The notes under the pieces: model-generated
Seen by the model: only the letters and a program-made list of their open reading frames with translations
Database searches by the model: none
Told to the model about the DNA's origin: nothing
Part shown: piece by piece, positions 34,801-46,975 of the stretch
Layout of the letters: each line of letters starts with the position of its first letter
Position numbering within the stretch: the first letter of the stretch is position 1
Made by a program: the position numbers and the translations under genes
Assembly (NCBI RefSeq): GCF_021869535.1
Contig: NW_026262648.1
Location: 3,681,794-3,745,793 of the forward strand
Source: Mytilus californianus
Lineage: Eukaryota; Mollusca; Bivalvia; Mytilida; Mytilidae
DNA length: 64,000 bases
Direction of reading: 5' to 3'

Positions 34801-37800
34801 TAGTGAAAAACATGCATGCAATTTTAGTCTCAACAGGCTTATATTTGAACCACTTGCTATCCTACAGAAGAAAAGAAAGATATTATGTGACATAAAACAG
34901 GTACAAAAGACATTGTTAAATGCTTTTTATACAAATTTAGTGAGGTCTTTATAATGGACTTCAACTTTTATGTTCCAAGATCCTCACATTTAACTTGATC
35001 CAAACAGGGCGTTAGACGAGGACCATATATACAACACATTTTGCACATATTGTCTGAGATAATCTTCTTTTCTGTAGATTCAGAGTTCACAAATGAGTAA
35101 TACAACTGGATTGAAGCATAGAAACCCAAATATTGACACATAAAAACCTGTCAGATAGAAAGTCAGAATGCCACTTATGCATCAAAATTGAAAAAGCTAT
35201 GAAATGCTTATTTTGACCATAAAATGCCAAAATTGGTCATTTTTGCAGAAATTCTATCAAATAAAAGTTTAAATCCTTTAGTTTTATGCTATTTGATAAA
35301 TTGACACCATCAAATCACTCAGGGAAGTTGCCAAAGTACAGATTCTATATTTCCTGATTTCACCTCTTAGGTCCGAGTACACAGTTATTTCGTAGTGCAT
35401 TTCTTTTAGACAATAAATGAAAATTAAAAAAGTCCCACCTGCGCTTTCTCAATAATATTTTTACAGTGTGTTGTACTACTTTTGGGACAAATTATATCAA
35501 AATTATAGAAAACTTCATCGGCTCTAACTCAAAATACGGACAATTTCATGCTAAGGGGGTCTTCAAATCTTTTGACAGCCTCCGAAGTGCTAATTTTTAA
35601 CATTTTTCAGCTGGACCAAATCACTACTTTACTTTAAAATTCATGGCCCAAATTTTTTTTACAGTGTCATTTCACCCCCCTACTTACTATTTGAGTCATA
35701 AAACATGGAGAAATAAATTTGGAAGGGGTATAAAAAAAATCGACAAGTAACACACTGTCCACACTAGGGACTATATTCGACGATAACTGTGTACCCGGAC
35801 CTAATAGGGTAGAAAAAGTTGACCAATCTTAATGAAACTTGGTATGACCAAAGCTTATTAAATTATAAGACTGCTTACAAAGTTTCATGGCAATAGGATA
35901 TATATTATAGACAATATGACTAATTCTATATTCAACTTTGAGTGTTAAATTTAGACGTTAAAATTGAAAATTTTCAACTATCAACATTTGGGGCTTAAAA
36001 AATTAAAATATTACAAAAAAATACTTTTGAAATGCCTTAATATATAATATATTATGTATTAAAAGCAATAGAGTACTCATTTGATTTATCAGACTTATAA
36101 TGATTATTAAAAAGTCAAATTTATATGAGCCTGTGACTAAAAATGGAGGTTTTCCAATGAAGGGGGGCCTTACATGAAGATGTAATATTTTCCAGCAATT
36201 TTAAATTTGTAAAGCTTTTTGGTTATAAATAATCCTTACATATGTATTTAATGTACTTTAAATGGAAAGAAAACTTACAAATAACATATCACATTAGTTT
36301 AAAAGGGTCTTAGGCCAAGTAAGACTGAAAATAATTTAGGGTCAATTTAGGCCGTATCACATATTTACATTTAAAAATGCATATTGAAGCTATATGAAAT
36401 AAAATTTTGTGTCTTTTCTATCATTTCTATACTCAGGTGACATGATATAATAAATCTGAGCACAAAAAGACTCTTGCATTCAACTTTTTTTGCAGACAGT
36501 ATGGTCTGATACAAAGATTTTTCACTTTTTAGTGAAAAACATGCATGCAATTTTAGTCTCAACAGGCTTATATTTGAACCACTTGCTATCCTACAGAAGA
36601 AAAGAAAGATATTATGTGACATAAAACAGGTACAAAAGACATTGTTAAATGCTTTTTATACAAATTTAGTGAGGTCTTTATAATGGACTTCAACTTTTAT
36701 GTTCCAAGATCCTCACATTTAACTTGATCCAAACAGGGCGTTAGACGAGGACCATATATACAACACATTTTGCACATATTGTCTGAGATAATCTTCTTTT
36801 CTGTAGATTCAGAGTTCACAAATGAGTAATACAACTGGATTGAAGCATAGAAACCCAAATATTGACACATAAAAACCTGTCAGATAGAAAGTCAGAATGC
36901 CACTTATGCATCAAAATTGAAAAAGCTATGAAATGCTTATTTTGACCATAAAATGCCAAAATTGGTCATTTTTGCAGAAATTCTATCAAATAAAAGTTTA
37001 AATCCTTTAGTTTTATGCTATTTGATAAATTGACACCATCAAATCACTCAGGGAAGTTGCCAAAGTACAGATTCTATATTTCCTGATTTCACCTCTTAGG
37101 TCCGAGTACACAGTTATTTCGTAGTGCATTTCTTTTAGACAATAAATGAAAATTAAAAAAGTCCCACCTGCGCTTTCTCAATAATATTTTTACAGTGTGT
37201 TGTACTACTTTTGGGACAAATTATATCAAAATTATAGAAAACTTCATCGGCTCTAACTCAAAATACGGACAATTTCATGCTAAGGGGGTCTTCAAATCTT
37301 TTGACAGCCTCCGAAGTGCTAATTTTTAACATTTTTCAGCTGGACCAAATCACTACTTTACTTTAAAATTCATGGCCCAAATTTTTTTTACAGTGTCATT
37401 TCACCCCCCTACTTACTATTTGAGTCATAAAACATGGAGAAATAAATTTGGAAGGGGTATAAAAAAAATCGACAAGTAACACACTGTCCACACTAGGGAC
37501 TATATTCGACGATAACTGTGTACCCGGACCTAATAGGGTAGAAAAAGTTGACCAATCTTAATGAAACTTGGTATGACCAAAGCTTATTAAATTATAAGAC
37601 TGCTTACAAAGTTTCATGGCAATAGGATATATATTATAGACAATATGACTAATTCTATATTCAACTTTGAGTGTTAAATTTAGACGTTAAAATTGAAAAT
37701 TTTCAACTATCAACATTTGGGGCTTAAAAAATTAAAATATTACAAAAAAATACTTTTGAAATGCCTTAATATATAATATATTATGTATTAAAAGCAATAG

Positions 37801-37876
37801 AGTACTCATTTGATTTATCAGACTTATAATGATTATTAAAAAGTCAAATTTATATGAGCCTGTGACTAAAAATGGA

Positions 37877-38110
37877 GGTTTTCCAATGAAGGGGGGCCTT
37901 ACATGAAGATGTAATATTTTCCAGCAATTTTAAATTTGTAAAGCTTTTTGGTTATAAATAATCCTTACATATGTATTTAATGTACTTTAAATGGGTTTTC
38001 CAATGAAGGGGGGCCTTACATGAAGATGTAATATTTTCCAGCAATTTTAAATTTGTAAAGCTTTTTGGTTATAAATAATCCTTACATATGTATTTAATGT
38101 ACTTTAAATG
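37877..38110 (+). repeat. 117-bp tandem duplication within array unit 6
   Basis: GGTTTTCCAATGAAGGGGGG begins at 37,877 and again at 37,994. This accounts for the 1846-bp length of unit 6. The junction lies at a short shared ATGG. Confidence 0.93.
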
Positions 38111-39352
38111 GAAAGAAAACTTACAAATAACATATCACATTAGTTTAAAAGGGTCTTAGGCCAAGTAAGACTGAAAATAATTTAGGGTCAATTTAGGCCG
38201 TATCACATATTTACATTTAAAAATGCATATTGAAGCTATATGAAATAAAATTTTGTGTCTTTTCTATCATTTCTATACTCAGGTGACATGATATAATAAA
38301 TCTGAGCACAAAAAGACTCTTGCATTCAACTTTTTTTGCAGACAGTATGGTCTGATACAAAGATTTTTCACTTTTTAGTGAAAAACATGCATGCAATTTT
38401 AGTCTCAACAGGCTTATATTTGAACCACTTGCTATCCTACAGAAGAAAAGAAAGATATTATGTGACATAAAACAGGTACAAAAGACATTGTTAAATGCTT
38501 TTTATACAAATTTAGTGAGGTCTTTATAATGGACTTCAACTTTTATGTTCCAAGATCCTCACATTTAACTTGATCCAAACAGGGCGTTAGACGAGGACCA
38601 TATATACAACACATTTTGCACATATTGTCTGAGATAATCTTCTTTTCTGTAGATTCAGAGTTCACAAATGAGTAATACAACTGGATTGAAGCATAGAAAC
38701 CCAAATATTGACACATAAAAACCTGTCAGATAGAAAGTCAGAATGCCACTTATGCATCAAAATTGAAAAAGCTATGAAATGCTTATTTTGACCATAAAAT
38801 GCCAAAATTGGTCATTTTTGCAGAAATTCTATCAAATAAAAGTTTAAATCCTTTAGTTTTATGCTATTTGATAAATTGACACCATCAAATCACTCAGGGA
38901 AGTTGCCAAAGTACAGATTCTATATTTCCTGATTTCACCTCTTAGGTCCGAGTACACAGTTATTTCGTAGTGCATTTCTTTTAGACAATAAATGAAAATT
39001 AAAAAAGTCCCACCTGCGCTTTCTCAATAATATTTTTACAGTGTGTTGTACTACTTTTGGGACAAATTATATCAAAATTATAGAAAACTTCATCGGCTCT
39101 AACTCAAAATACGGACAATTTCATGCTAAGGGGGTCTTCAAATCTTTTGACAGCCTCCGAAGTGCTAATTTTTAACATTTTTCAGCTGGACCAAATCACT
39201 ACTTTACTTTAAAATTCATGGCCCAAATTTTTTTACAGTGTCATTTCACCCCCCTACTTACTATTTGAGTCATAAAACATGGAGAAATAAATTTGGAAGG
39301 GGTATAAAAAAAATCGACAAGTAACACACTGTCCACACTAGGGACTATATTC

Positions 39353-39374
39353 GTGGACAACGAAAATCAAAGGA
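39353..39374 (+). other. 20-bp indel that marks array units 7-9
   Basis: TGGACAACGAAAATCAAAGG sits just inside the right TIR in units 7, 8 and 9 (also near 41,101 and 42,850) and is absent from units 1-6. It accounts for the 1748-bp period. Confidence 0.92.
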
Positions 39375-42300
39375 CGATAACTGTGTACCCGGACCTAATA
39401 GGGTAGAAAAAGTTGACCAATCTTTATGAAACTTGGTATGACCAAAGCTTATTAAATTATAAGACTGCTTACAAAGTTTCATGGCAATAGGATATATATT
39501 ATAGACAATATGACTAATTCTATATTCAACTTTGAGTGTTAAATTTAGACGTTAAAATTGAAAATTTTCAACTATCAACATTTGGGGCTTAAAAAATTAA
39601 AATATTACAAAAAAATACTTTTGAAATGCCTTAATATATAATATATTATGTATTAAAAGCAATAGAGTACTCATTTGATTTATCAGACTTATTATGATTA
39701 TTAAAAAGTCAAATTTATATGAGCCTGTGGCTAAAAATGGAGGTTTTCCAATGAAGGGGGGCCTTACATGAAGATGTAATATTTTCCAGCAATTTTAAAT
39801 TTGTAAAGCTTTTTGGTTATAAATAATCCTTACATATGTATTTAATGTACTTTAAATGGAAAGAAAACTTACAAATAACATATCACATTAGTTTAAAAGG
39901 GTCTTAGGCCAAGTAAGACTGAAAATAATTTAGGGTCAATTTAGGCCGTATCACATATTTACATTTAAAAATGCATATTGAAGCTATATGAAATAAAATT
40001 TTGTGTCTTTTCTATCATTTCTATACTCAGGTGACATGATATAATAAATCTGAGCACAAAAAGACTCTTGCATTCAACTTTTTTTGCAGACAGTATGGTC
40101 TGATACAAAGATTTTTCACTTTTTAGTGAAAAACATGCATGCAATTTTAGTCTCAACAGGCTTATATTTGAACCACTTGCTATCCTACAGAAGAAAAGAA
40201 AGATATTATGTGACATAAAACAGGTACAAAAGACATTGTTAAATGCTTTTTATACAAATTTAGTGAGGTCTTTATAATGGACTTCAACTTTTATGTTCCA
40301 AGATCCTCACATTTAACTTGATCCAAACAGGGCGTTAGACGAGGACCATATATACAACACATTTTGCACATATTGTCTGAGATAATCTTCTTTTCTGTAG
40401 ATTCAGAGTTCACAAATGAGTAATACAACTGGATTGAAGCATAGAAACCCAAATATTGACACATAAAAACCTGTCAGATAGAAAGTCAGAATGCCACTTA
40501 TGCATCAAAATTGAAAAAGCTATGAAATGCTTATTTTGACCATAAAATGCCAAAATTGGTCATTTTTGCAGAAATTCTATCAAATAAAAGTTTAAATCCT
40601 TTAGTTTTATGCTATTTGATAAATTGACACCATCAAATCACTCAGGGAAGTTGCCAAAGTACAGATTCTATATTTCCTGATTTCACCTCTTAGGTCCGAG
40701 TACACAGTTATTTCGTAGTGCATTTCTTTTAGACAATAAATGAAAATTAAAAAAGTCCCACCTGCGCTTTCTCAATAATATTTTTACAGTGTGTTGTACT
40801 ACTTTTGGGACAAATTATATCAAAATTATAGAAAACTTCATCGGCTCTAACTCAAAATACGGACAATTTCATGCTAAGGGGGTCTTCAAATCTTTTGACA
40901 GCCTCCGAAGTGCTAATTTTTAACATTTTTCAGCTGGACCAAATCACTACTTTACTTTAAAATTCATGGCCCAAATTTTTTTACAGTGTCATTTCACCCC
41001 CCTACTTACTATTTGAGTCATAAAACATGGAGAAATAAATTTGGAAGGGGTATAAAAAAAATCGACAAGTAACACACTGTCCACACTAGGGACTATATTC
41101 GTGGACAACGAAAATCAAAGGACGATAACTGTGTACCCGGACCTAATAGGGTAGAAAAAGTTGACCAATCTTTATGAAACTTGGTATGACCAAAGCTTAT
41201 TAAATTATAAGACTGCTTACAAAGTTTCATGGCAATAGGATATATATTATAGACAATATGACTAATTCTATATTCAACTTTGAGTGTTAAATTTAGACGT
41301 TAAAATTGAAAATTTTCAACTATCAACATTTGGGGCTTAAAAAATTAAAATATTACAAAAAAATACTTTTGAAATGCCTTAATATATAATATATTATGTA
41401 TTAAAAGCAATAGAGTACTCATTTGATTTATCAGACTTATTATGATTATTAAAAAGTCAAATTTATATGAGCCTGTGGCTAAAAATGGAGGTTTTCCAAT
41501 GAAGGGGGGCCTTACATGAAGATGTAATATTTTCCAGCAATTTTAAATTTGTAAAGCTTTTTGGTTATAAATAATCCTTACATATGTATTTAATGTACTT
41601 TAAATGGAAAGAAAACTTACAAATAACATATCACATTAGTTTAAAAGGGTCTTAGGCCAAGTAAGACTGAAAATAATTTAGGGTCAATTTAGGCCGTATC
41701 ACATATTTACATTTAAAAATGCATATTGAAGCTATATGAAATAAAATTTTGTGTCTTTTCTATCATTTCTATACTCAGGTGACATGATATAATAAATCTG
41801 AGCACAAAAAGACTCTTGCATTCAACTTTTTTTGCAGACAGTATGGTCTGATACAAAGATTTTTCACTTTTTAGTGAAAAACATGCATGCAATTTTAGTC
41901 TCAACAGGCTTATATTTGAACCACTTGCTATCCTACAGAAGAAAAGAAAGATATTATGTGACATAAAACAGGTACAAAAGACATTGTTAAATGCTTTTTA
42001 TACAAATTTAGTGAGGTCTTTATAATGGACTTCAACTTTTATGTTCCAAGATCCTCACATTTAACTTGATCCAAACAGGGCGTTAGACGAGGACCATATA
42101 TACAACACATTTTGCACATATTGTCTGAGATAATCTTCTTTTCTGTAGATTCAGAGTTCACAAATGAGTAATACAACTGGATTGAAGCATAGAAACCCAA
42201 ATATTGACACATAAAAACCTGTCAGATAGAAAGTCAGAATGCCACTTATGCATCAAAATTGAAAAAGCTATGAAATGCTTATTTTGACCATAAAATGCCA

Positions 42301-42440
42301 AAATTGGTCATTTTTGCAGAAATTCTATCAAATAAAAGTTTAAATCCTTTAGTTTTATGCTATTTGATAAATTGACACCATCAAATCACTCAGGGAAGTT
42401 GCCAAAGTACAGATTCTATATTTCCTGATTTCACCTCTTA

Positions 42441-42892
42441 GGTCCGAGTACACAGTTATTTCGTAGTGCATTTCTTTTAGACAATAAATGAAAATTAAAA
42501 AAGTCCCACCTGCGCTTTCTCAATAATATTTTTACAGTGTGTTGTACTACTTTTGGGACAAATTATATCAAAATTATAGAAAACTTCATCGGCTCTAACT
42601 CAAAATACGGACAATTTCATGCTAAGGGGGTCTTCAAATCTTTTGACAGCCTCCGAAGTGCTAATTTTTAACATTTTTCAGCTGGACCAAATCACTACTT
42701 TACTTTAAAATTCATGGCCCAAATTTTTTTACAGTGTCATTTCACCCCCCTACTTACTATTTGAGTCATAAAACATGGAGAAATAAATTTGGAAGGGGTA
42801 TAAAAAAAAATCGACAAGTAACACACTGTCCACACTAGGGACTATATTCGTGGACAACGAAAATCAAAGGACGATAACTGTGTACCCGGACC
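42441..42892 (+). mobile_element. TIR element of the array (last copy, 452 bp)
   Basis: It has both TIRs and the 20-bp insertion. It ends GTACCCGGACC and is followed directly by ACAT and unrelated DNA, so the array ends on an element boundary and not within a spacer. Confidence 0.85.
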
Positions 42893-42896
42893 ACAT

Positions 42897-45240
42897 GTTT
42901 AACTTGAGATAGAGATTCTGAATCAGCATTATTTTTAAAACATCTTCACAAAAAAAAAAAAATCACAGTATCACAGCTTCACGTGTTACAGTCTATATAT
43001 AAATATATACTTACTTTGAGCTTCAAAACATAATATCATTTATGAAAATGATCGATTGATAATTGCTTAACGTCCAGTGGCAAATATTACATGCATGTTC
43101 AGAATTTTTTTTATAAAAATAAAATGGGCGTTGATGGCAGATATTTCATTGTTTCCGTTAAATTAATTCTCAACTGTTATACACTATATGGGTAAACCTG
43201 TCTACTGTAATTGACTGTGTGTTGGTTTTGTGATGTCTTCTGCATATTGTTTTCGTGGGGTTGCTGTCTTTTCACTTATACCCAATATATTCTTACAAAT
43301 GTACATTGAATTTCATACTAGTCGGGTTGTTAAAATAATTGAATGTCGTGGTAACGAGCAGTATTTTAGATTTTAAAGTATAATCGTGGAATAAAAACTT
43401 TACATACTTGGACATTGCTCATTTTCTTGATCAATATAACTGACAAATAAAACCCTGAAAAATTCGATTCATTTTTACTGTTAATTTTCACTGAAAAGAA
43501 CAATTTAAACACAACACGTGAGAAAATAAACGGAAGCTTCAAACAAAAGTGTTCATTATATAATAATAAAATATTTCAGACTGTCTGGTGGAAGAGTAAA
43601 TGTTGATATTTGGTTTAACGTTAACAGAAACATTACAATGTAGTTCATCAATATTAGCATTTATTATACTTAACCGCTGGCAGTGACATTTTTTTCAAAA
43701 TATAAATAAGGAGATGTTGTATGATGCCAATAAAACAAATTTTAATCAGAGTTTCAATGACAAATATATCAGCAATTATATGTCTTCAACCAATACAGAC
43801 ATGTACAGACCGAATAATCTGTCTCTTGTGTGTTTATACTTGTCATTTCATATTTAATTTGTCAACCGACCAGAGGAGGGACGACATTCTGCATACGACA
43901 CGCATATTGGACTTATATTATCGCAGTCACCTGGACAATGGAAATTTGTTGGATGATATTATACACATAAGCAATAATATACAGTTGTGATGATTATATA
44001 ATATACATACATGTATACATAATAATTGAATTTGGTATTTGTCATTATTTGCCGGGTATATACGAATTTATCCCTTTATCAAACTGCTATTTTCCGGGTG
44101 CTTTTTTTGTACGGCATGGACATTATAATGGAATACTCGTTTATTAAAGTAATTTTAACAAATTTTGGGGTTTTTTTTGGTCAAAAGTTTATGTTATACA
44201 AGATTATAAATATTAGACTCTTTTTTTCATTTGTCATTAAAAAAAAGAAAAACACCAGAAAACAAGTAAAATACGAAGCCAACCAATATCCAAATTATAC
44301 ATGTAATTTAAAAAAACAAAAAGCTATCTTACATGTTTTGTTTTGTTTTTTTTTTCCGGGGGGGGGGGGGGGGGGGGTTGATCATTTCTATTTCAATTAT
44401 CTTGAATATCTAAAATACACAATACATGGTATTTGTTGCTAAGGTTTACGTATAAATTTACGTATTTACTCACGGATTTGACAACTATTTTTTGACATTT
44501 TATTTGAAAATCGTCGTTTTTTAGCGACTCATTATGCAGCAACGAATGGAGACTTAAGGAGCCTTTTATGTTTTATGCTGTATAAAAAATATTCTTTAAC
44601 GGTTATAAATTTCGATTTTTTTTTACTTGCTAACTAACGAAGTATTAATAAAAGCTTGTTTCTAGTATTTTTACAGACCTCGAATAAAAATTCCTGTCAT
44701 TACGGAACATAATCTTTATAGATACAATTTACCAAAAAGAAGTAAAAAATACATTACAGTTTTTATGTAAAAGTTATTTTCGATCATCAATATTTCTTTC
44801 CATTTGAAAACTTGCTATATTTTTATGATTGCAATAGAGTTTATTTGATATTAAAACATGAACAAATGTACATTGCAAATTGAATGATTTTCAATGAATT
44901 TTAATCTCATAAAACTACATGTCATAGTTACAGTTAAAATTGATTTTTACAATAACAAAGTCTAATTGTTAAGTCTGATTTAATCAATTGAGTATACATT
45001 TTTAAAGGTTAAAAGTTGTAGAATTTTACCGAAAACCGTTTAAGCTAGGTAAATTTGTACGCAATTCCGAAAAAAACATATTTCATTTTAGTTGTAATTT
45101 ATGCTCATTTAACCCTCACATATATTTTATTTTGGACAATTGAACAAAGCAAACAAATTTTCACGGAAGGACATGAATATAACTGAGAAATCAGGGTATA
45201 ACAAACAAGCTCGAATAAAGGGAGACAAACCTTATTAATC
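42897..45240. other. AT-rich intergenic sequence with one short repeat head and a poly-G run
   Basis: At 43,706-43,740 AAGGAGATGTTGTATGATGC is the head of the interspersed repeat family. Open frames at 43,721-43,990 and 44,026-44,442 are low-complexity or repeat-derived, without motifs. A run of 20 G lies at 44,358-44,377. Confidence 0.5.
44358..44377 (+). repeat. Poly-G run of 20
   Basis: Twenty consecutive G after a T-run and CC; prone to slippage and G-quadruplex formation. Confidence 0.95.
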
Positions 45241-45279
45241 TGCACAAACAATTTTATGTCAAAATTGATAGATTTACTG

Positions 45280-45450
45280 GTACTGGATGCTACTGAAAAT
45301 TCCCAATCAACTATTTTATCGATGAACTGACGTGTACTAAAATGTACTAAACAGTACTGGATTTAACGCTACGGGTTTTTTCTTAATTAACTAAACCAGT
45401 ACTGACTGGTACTTAATCGATCGCGATAGTTAGTGTACTGAACATGTACT
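45280..45450. repeat. Cluster of GTACT motifs
   Basis: Eight GTACT motifs in about 170 bp, several as GTACTG or CAGTACTGG, including an inverted pair CAGTACTGG / CCAGTACTG at about 45,352 and 45,397. No flanking TIR or coding sequence was found. Confidence 0.6.
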
Positions 45451-45599
45451 GAACAACTGAAAAAGATCTTGACATTTTTCCTTGCGGTAAATTCAGGCAT
45501 TTAAGAGTTGTTTAGTTTAAAATGACCGTTTCAGTAGTAAAACCCGTTACTAGTGATAACCAATTATAAACTTTTCATTTCTATGTAGCAACATTATAG

Positions 45600-45900
45600 C
45601 AACACCTGCATATCTATACTATTAAAGGAGGAGACCGATTTCACTGAGCCTCAACTCCTCTGAAACAATAACAAGTCGGAATATTTATGATATGACGTAT
45701 AAATGTAGGGTTTTGCATTTCCTTAATTTGTCTTTGCATGCTCAGTCGACGTACTTCCCGCAAAATTAAATAAAACTCTTTATTTAAACACTTGCCCAAT
45801 TGTAACGCGATTTCGCGGCATCTTCTTGCGGAGTATATATCTCCAAGTTGATACAATATTCCAGAGCTTGCATTTACTTTCACGATTGTCGTGATAGTGC
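45600..45900 (-). repeat. Probable interspersed repeat with an 80-codon frame of unknown nature
   Basis: The minus-strand frame (45,883-45,641) reads MKVNASSGILYQLGDIYSAR with several Cys and Arg. The sequence looks like a repeat I have seen in bivalve DNA, but I cannot name the protein family. The frame may be a fragment of a larger mobile-element protein. Confidence 0.3.
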
Positions 45901-45984
45901 GTAACTGCTCACAATAAAGATATTAAATAAAGGCAACTATAGTATACCGCTATTCAATAGTAATCAATCGATTTACTAGTAACT

Positions 45985-46265
45985 GAAACAAATCCGGGTC
46001 ACAAACCAAAACCGTGGGAAACGCATCAACTATAAGAGGAACACAACGGAAAAACAGAAACACTGAACTGCTACAAAAACAAAAATTAACATACAAAGAA
46101 ACAGATTATTCGATACCAACTGCCATATGCCTGACTTGGTACAGGACATTTAAAGAAAAATGGTGGTTTGAACATGGTTTTAAACAAGAGTTCAAATGCA
46201 AAGTTGAAATCATCCATTTGAAAATTTTATGGACGCCACTACGAGTTGGTTGACAGTTATGAAAT
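45985..46265 (+). repeat. Interspersed mussel repeat (CTGACTTGGTACAGGACATT family)
   Basis: AATCCGGGTCACAAACCAAA, GGAAACGCATCAACTATAAG, CTGACTTGGTACAGGACATT and a GGTTTGAACATGGTTTTAA end appear in the order I remember from a common Mytilus repeat. The open frames on both strands here belong to the repeat. Confidence 0.55.
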
Positions 46266-46344
46266 ATCTGTTTTGCCAGATGACGACTGATAAGTTCCAA
46301 TCGACGTAACCAAAATACCGTCATTTCTGCCTTGAATGTCACCT

Positions 46345-46640
46345 ACCGAATAAGGCTTGGCACCGAGGTAGGAATTACACGAGCCACAAGACGGGTGTCA
46401 CATGTGGAACATGATCTGCTCACCCTTTAGGAGCCCCTGAGTTCACCCCAAATATTTTTTTTTTGGGGGGGGGGGGGGGGTTTGTGGTACTCAATCTGTA
46501 GTTTTATATGTTGTGTTTTGTATACTGTTGCTTGTCTTGTTCGTTTTTTGCCCGGCTTTGTCAGTTCGTTTTCAATTATGAGTTTGATGTCCCTTTAATA
46601 TATTTCGCCACTCTTCAAGTAGTAAAAGTTTTAAAAATTG
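46345..46640 (+). repeat. Interspersed mussel repeat (GGTGTCACATGTGGAACATG family), with poly-G
   Basis: Blocks CCGAATAAGGCTTGGCACCG, GGTGTCACATGTGGAACATG, GGAGCCCCTGAGTTCACCCC and TGAGTTTGATGTCCCTTTAA keep a fixed order I recall from Mytilus sequences. A run of 16 G (46,465-46,480) interrupts it. Parts of it, inverted, reappear at 46,826 and 63,530. Confidence 0.6.
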
Positions 46641-46825
46641 TAGATCATTGTAGTTAAATGTATCATGATAACGATTTGGTTCTATATATATATATCACCG
46701 TGAGCAAATTAAGTTATTTTCGCGGATATTTGTCTTATTGCGTTAATCTTCTTCACTTTACTTTGAGGCGATTTTTTTGCGAATTTTCATTACTGCAAGT
46801 TGATATCTTTAAAGTGAAATAATAC

Positions 46826-46975
46826 CAAAGGGACAATCAACATCTCAAACCATGAGTCAAATAAACCTAATTAAAACCATGAACAAAATAAAATTAAAGT
46901 CCAAGAGACGAACAACAGTCCACAAAACAGAGCACAGCATGAAAACGATCACTGCCTAAAACAGCGAATGATTTT
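46826..46975 (-). repeat. Partial copy of the preceding repeat in inverse orientation
   Basis: ACCAAAGGGACAATCAACAT followed by an A-rich tract and ACAACAGTCCACAAAACAGA corresponds to the inverse of the TTTGATGTCCCTTT end of the family. Confidence 0.45.

Larger units (their letters stand above)
28457..42892 (+). repeat. 14.4-kb tandem array of ~1.73-kb units, bounded by terminal inverted repeats and ACAT
   Basis: Units start with GGTCCGAGTACACAGTTAT at 28,457, 30,185, 31,914, 33,642, 35,370, 37,099, 38,945, 40,693 and 42,441. Spacings are 1728, 1729, 1728, 1728, 1729, 1846, 1748 and 1748 bp. Each unit is a TIR element (431 bp, or about 450 bp in units 7-9) plus a spacer of about 1.3 kb. The array begins exactly at a left TIR, and its last unit stops exactly at a right TIR (42,892). 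ACAT stands immediately outside both ends (28,453-28,456; 42,893-42,896). Units are almost identical. An 83-codon frame recurs in each spacer but shows no sign of being a gene. Confidence 0.95.

Noticed and set aside
29457-41964. Eight identical 83-codon frames as a gene family
   Set aside because: They are by-products of near-identical array units; no domain, codon pattern or promoter supports coding.
16686-42892. CRISPR-like regular repeats
   Set aside because: Repeats are head-to-tail monomers of 177 bp and 1.73 kb without unique spacers, in an animal genome with no cas genes.
44026-44442. 138-codon frame containing a Gly run
   Set aside because: The Gly run comes from the poly-G tract; the rest is low-complexity AT-rich sequence.
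46014-46342. Two overlapping frames on opposite strands
   Set aside because: They lie in a dispersed repeat and show no protein motif.
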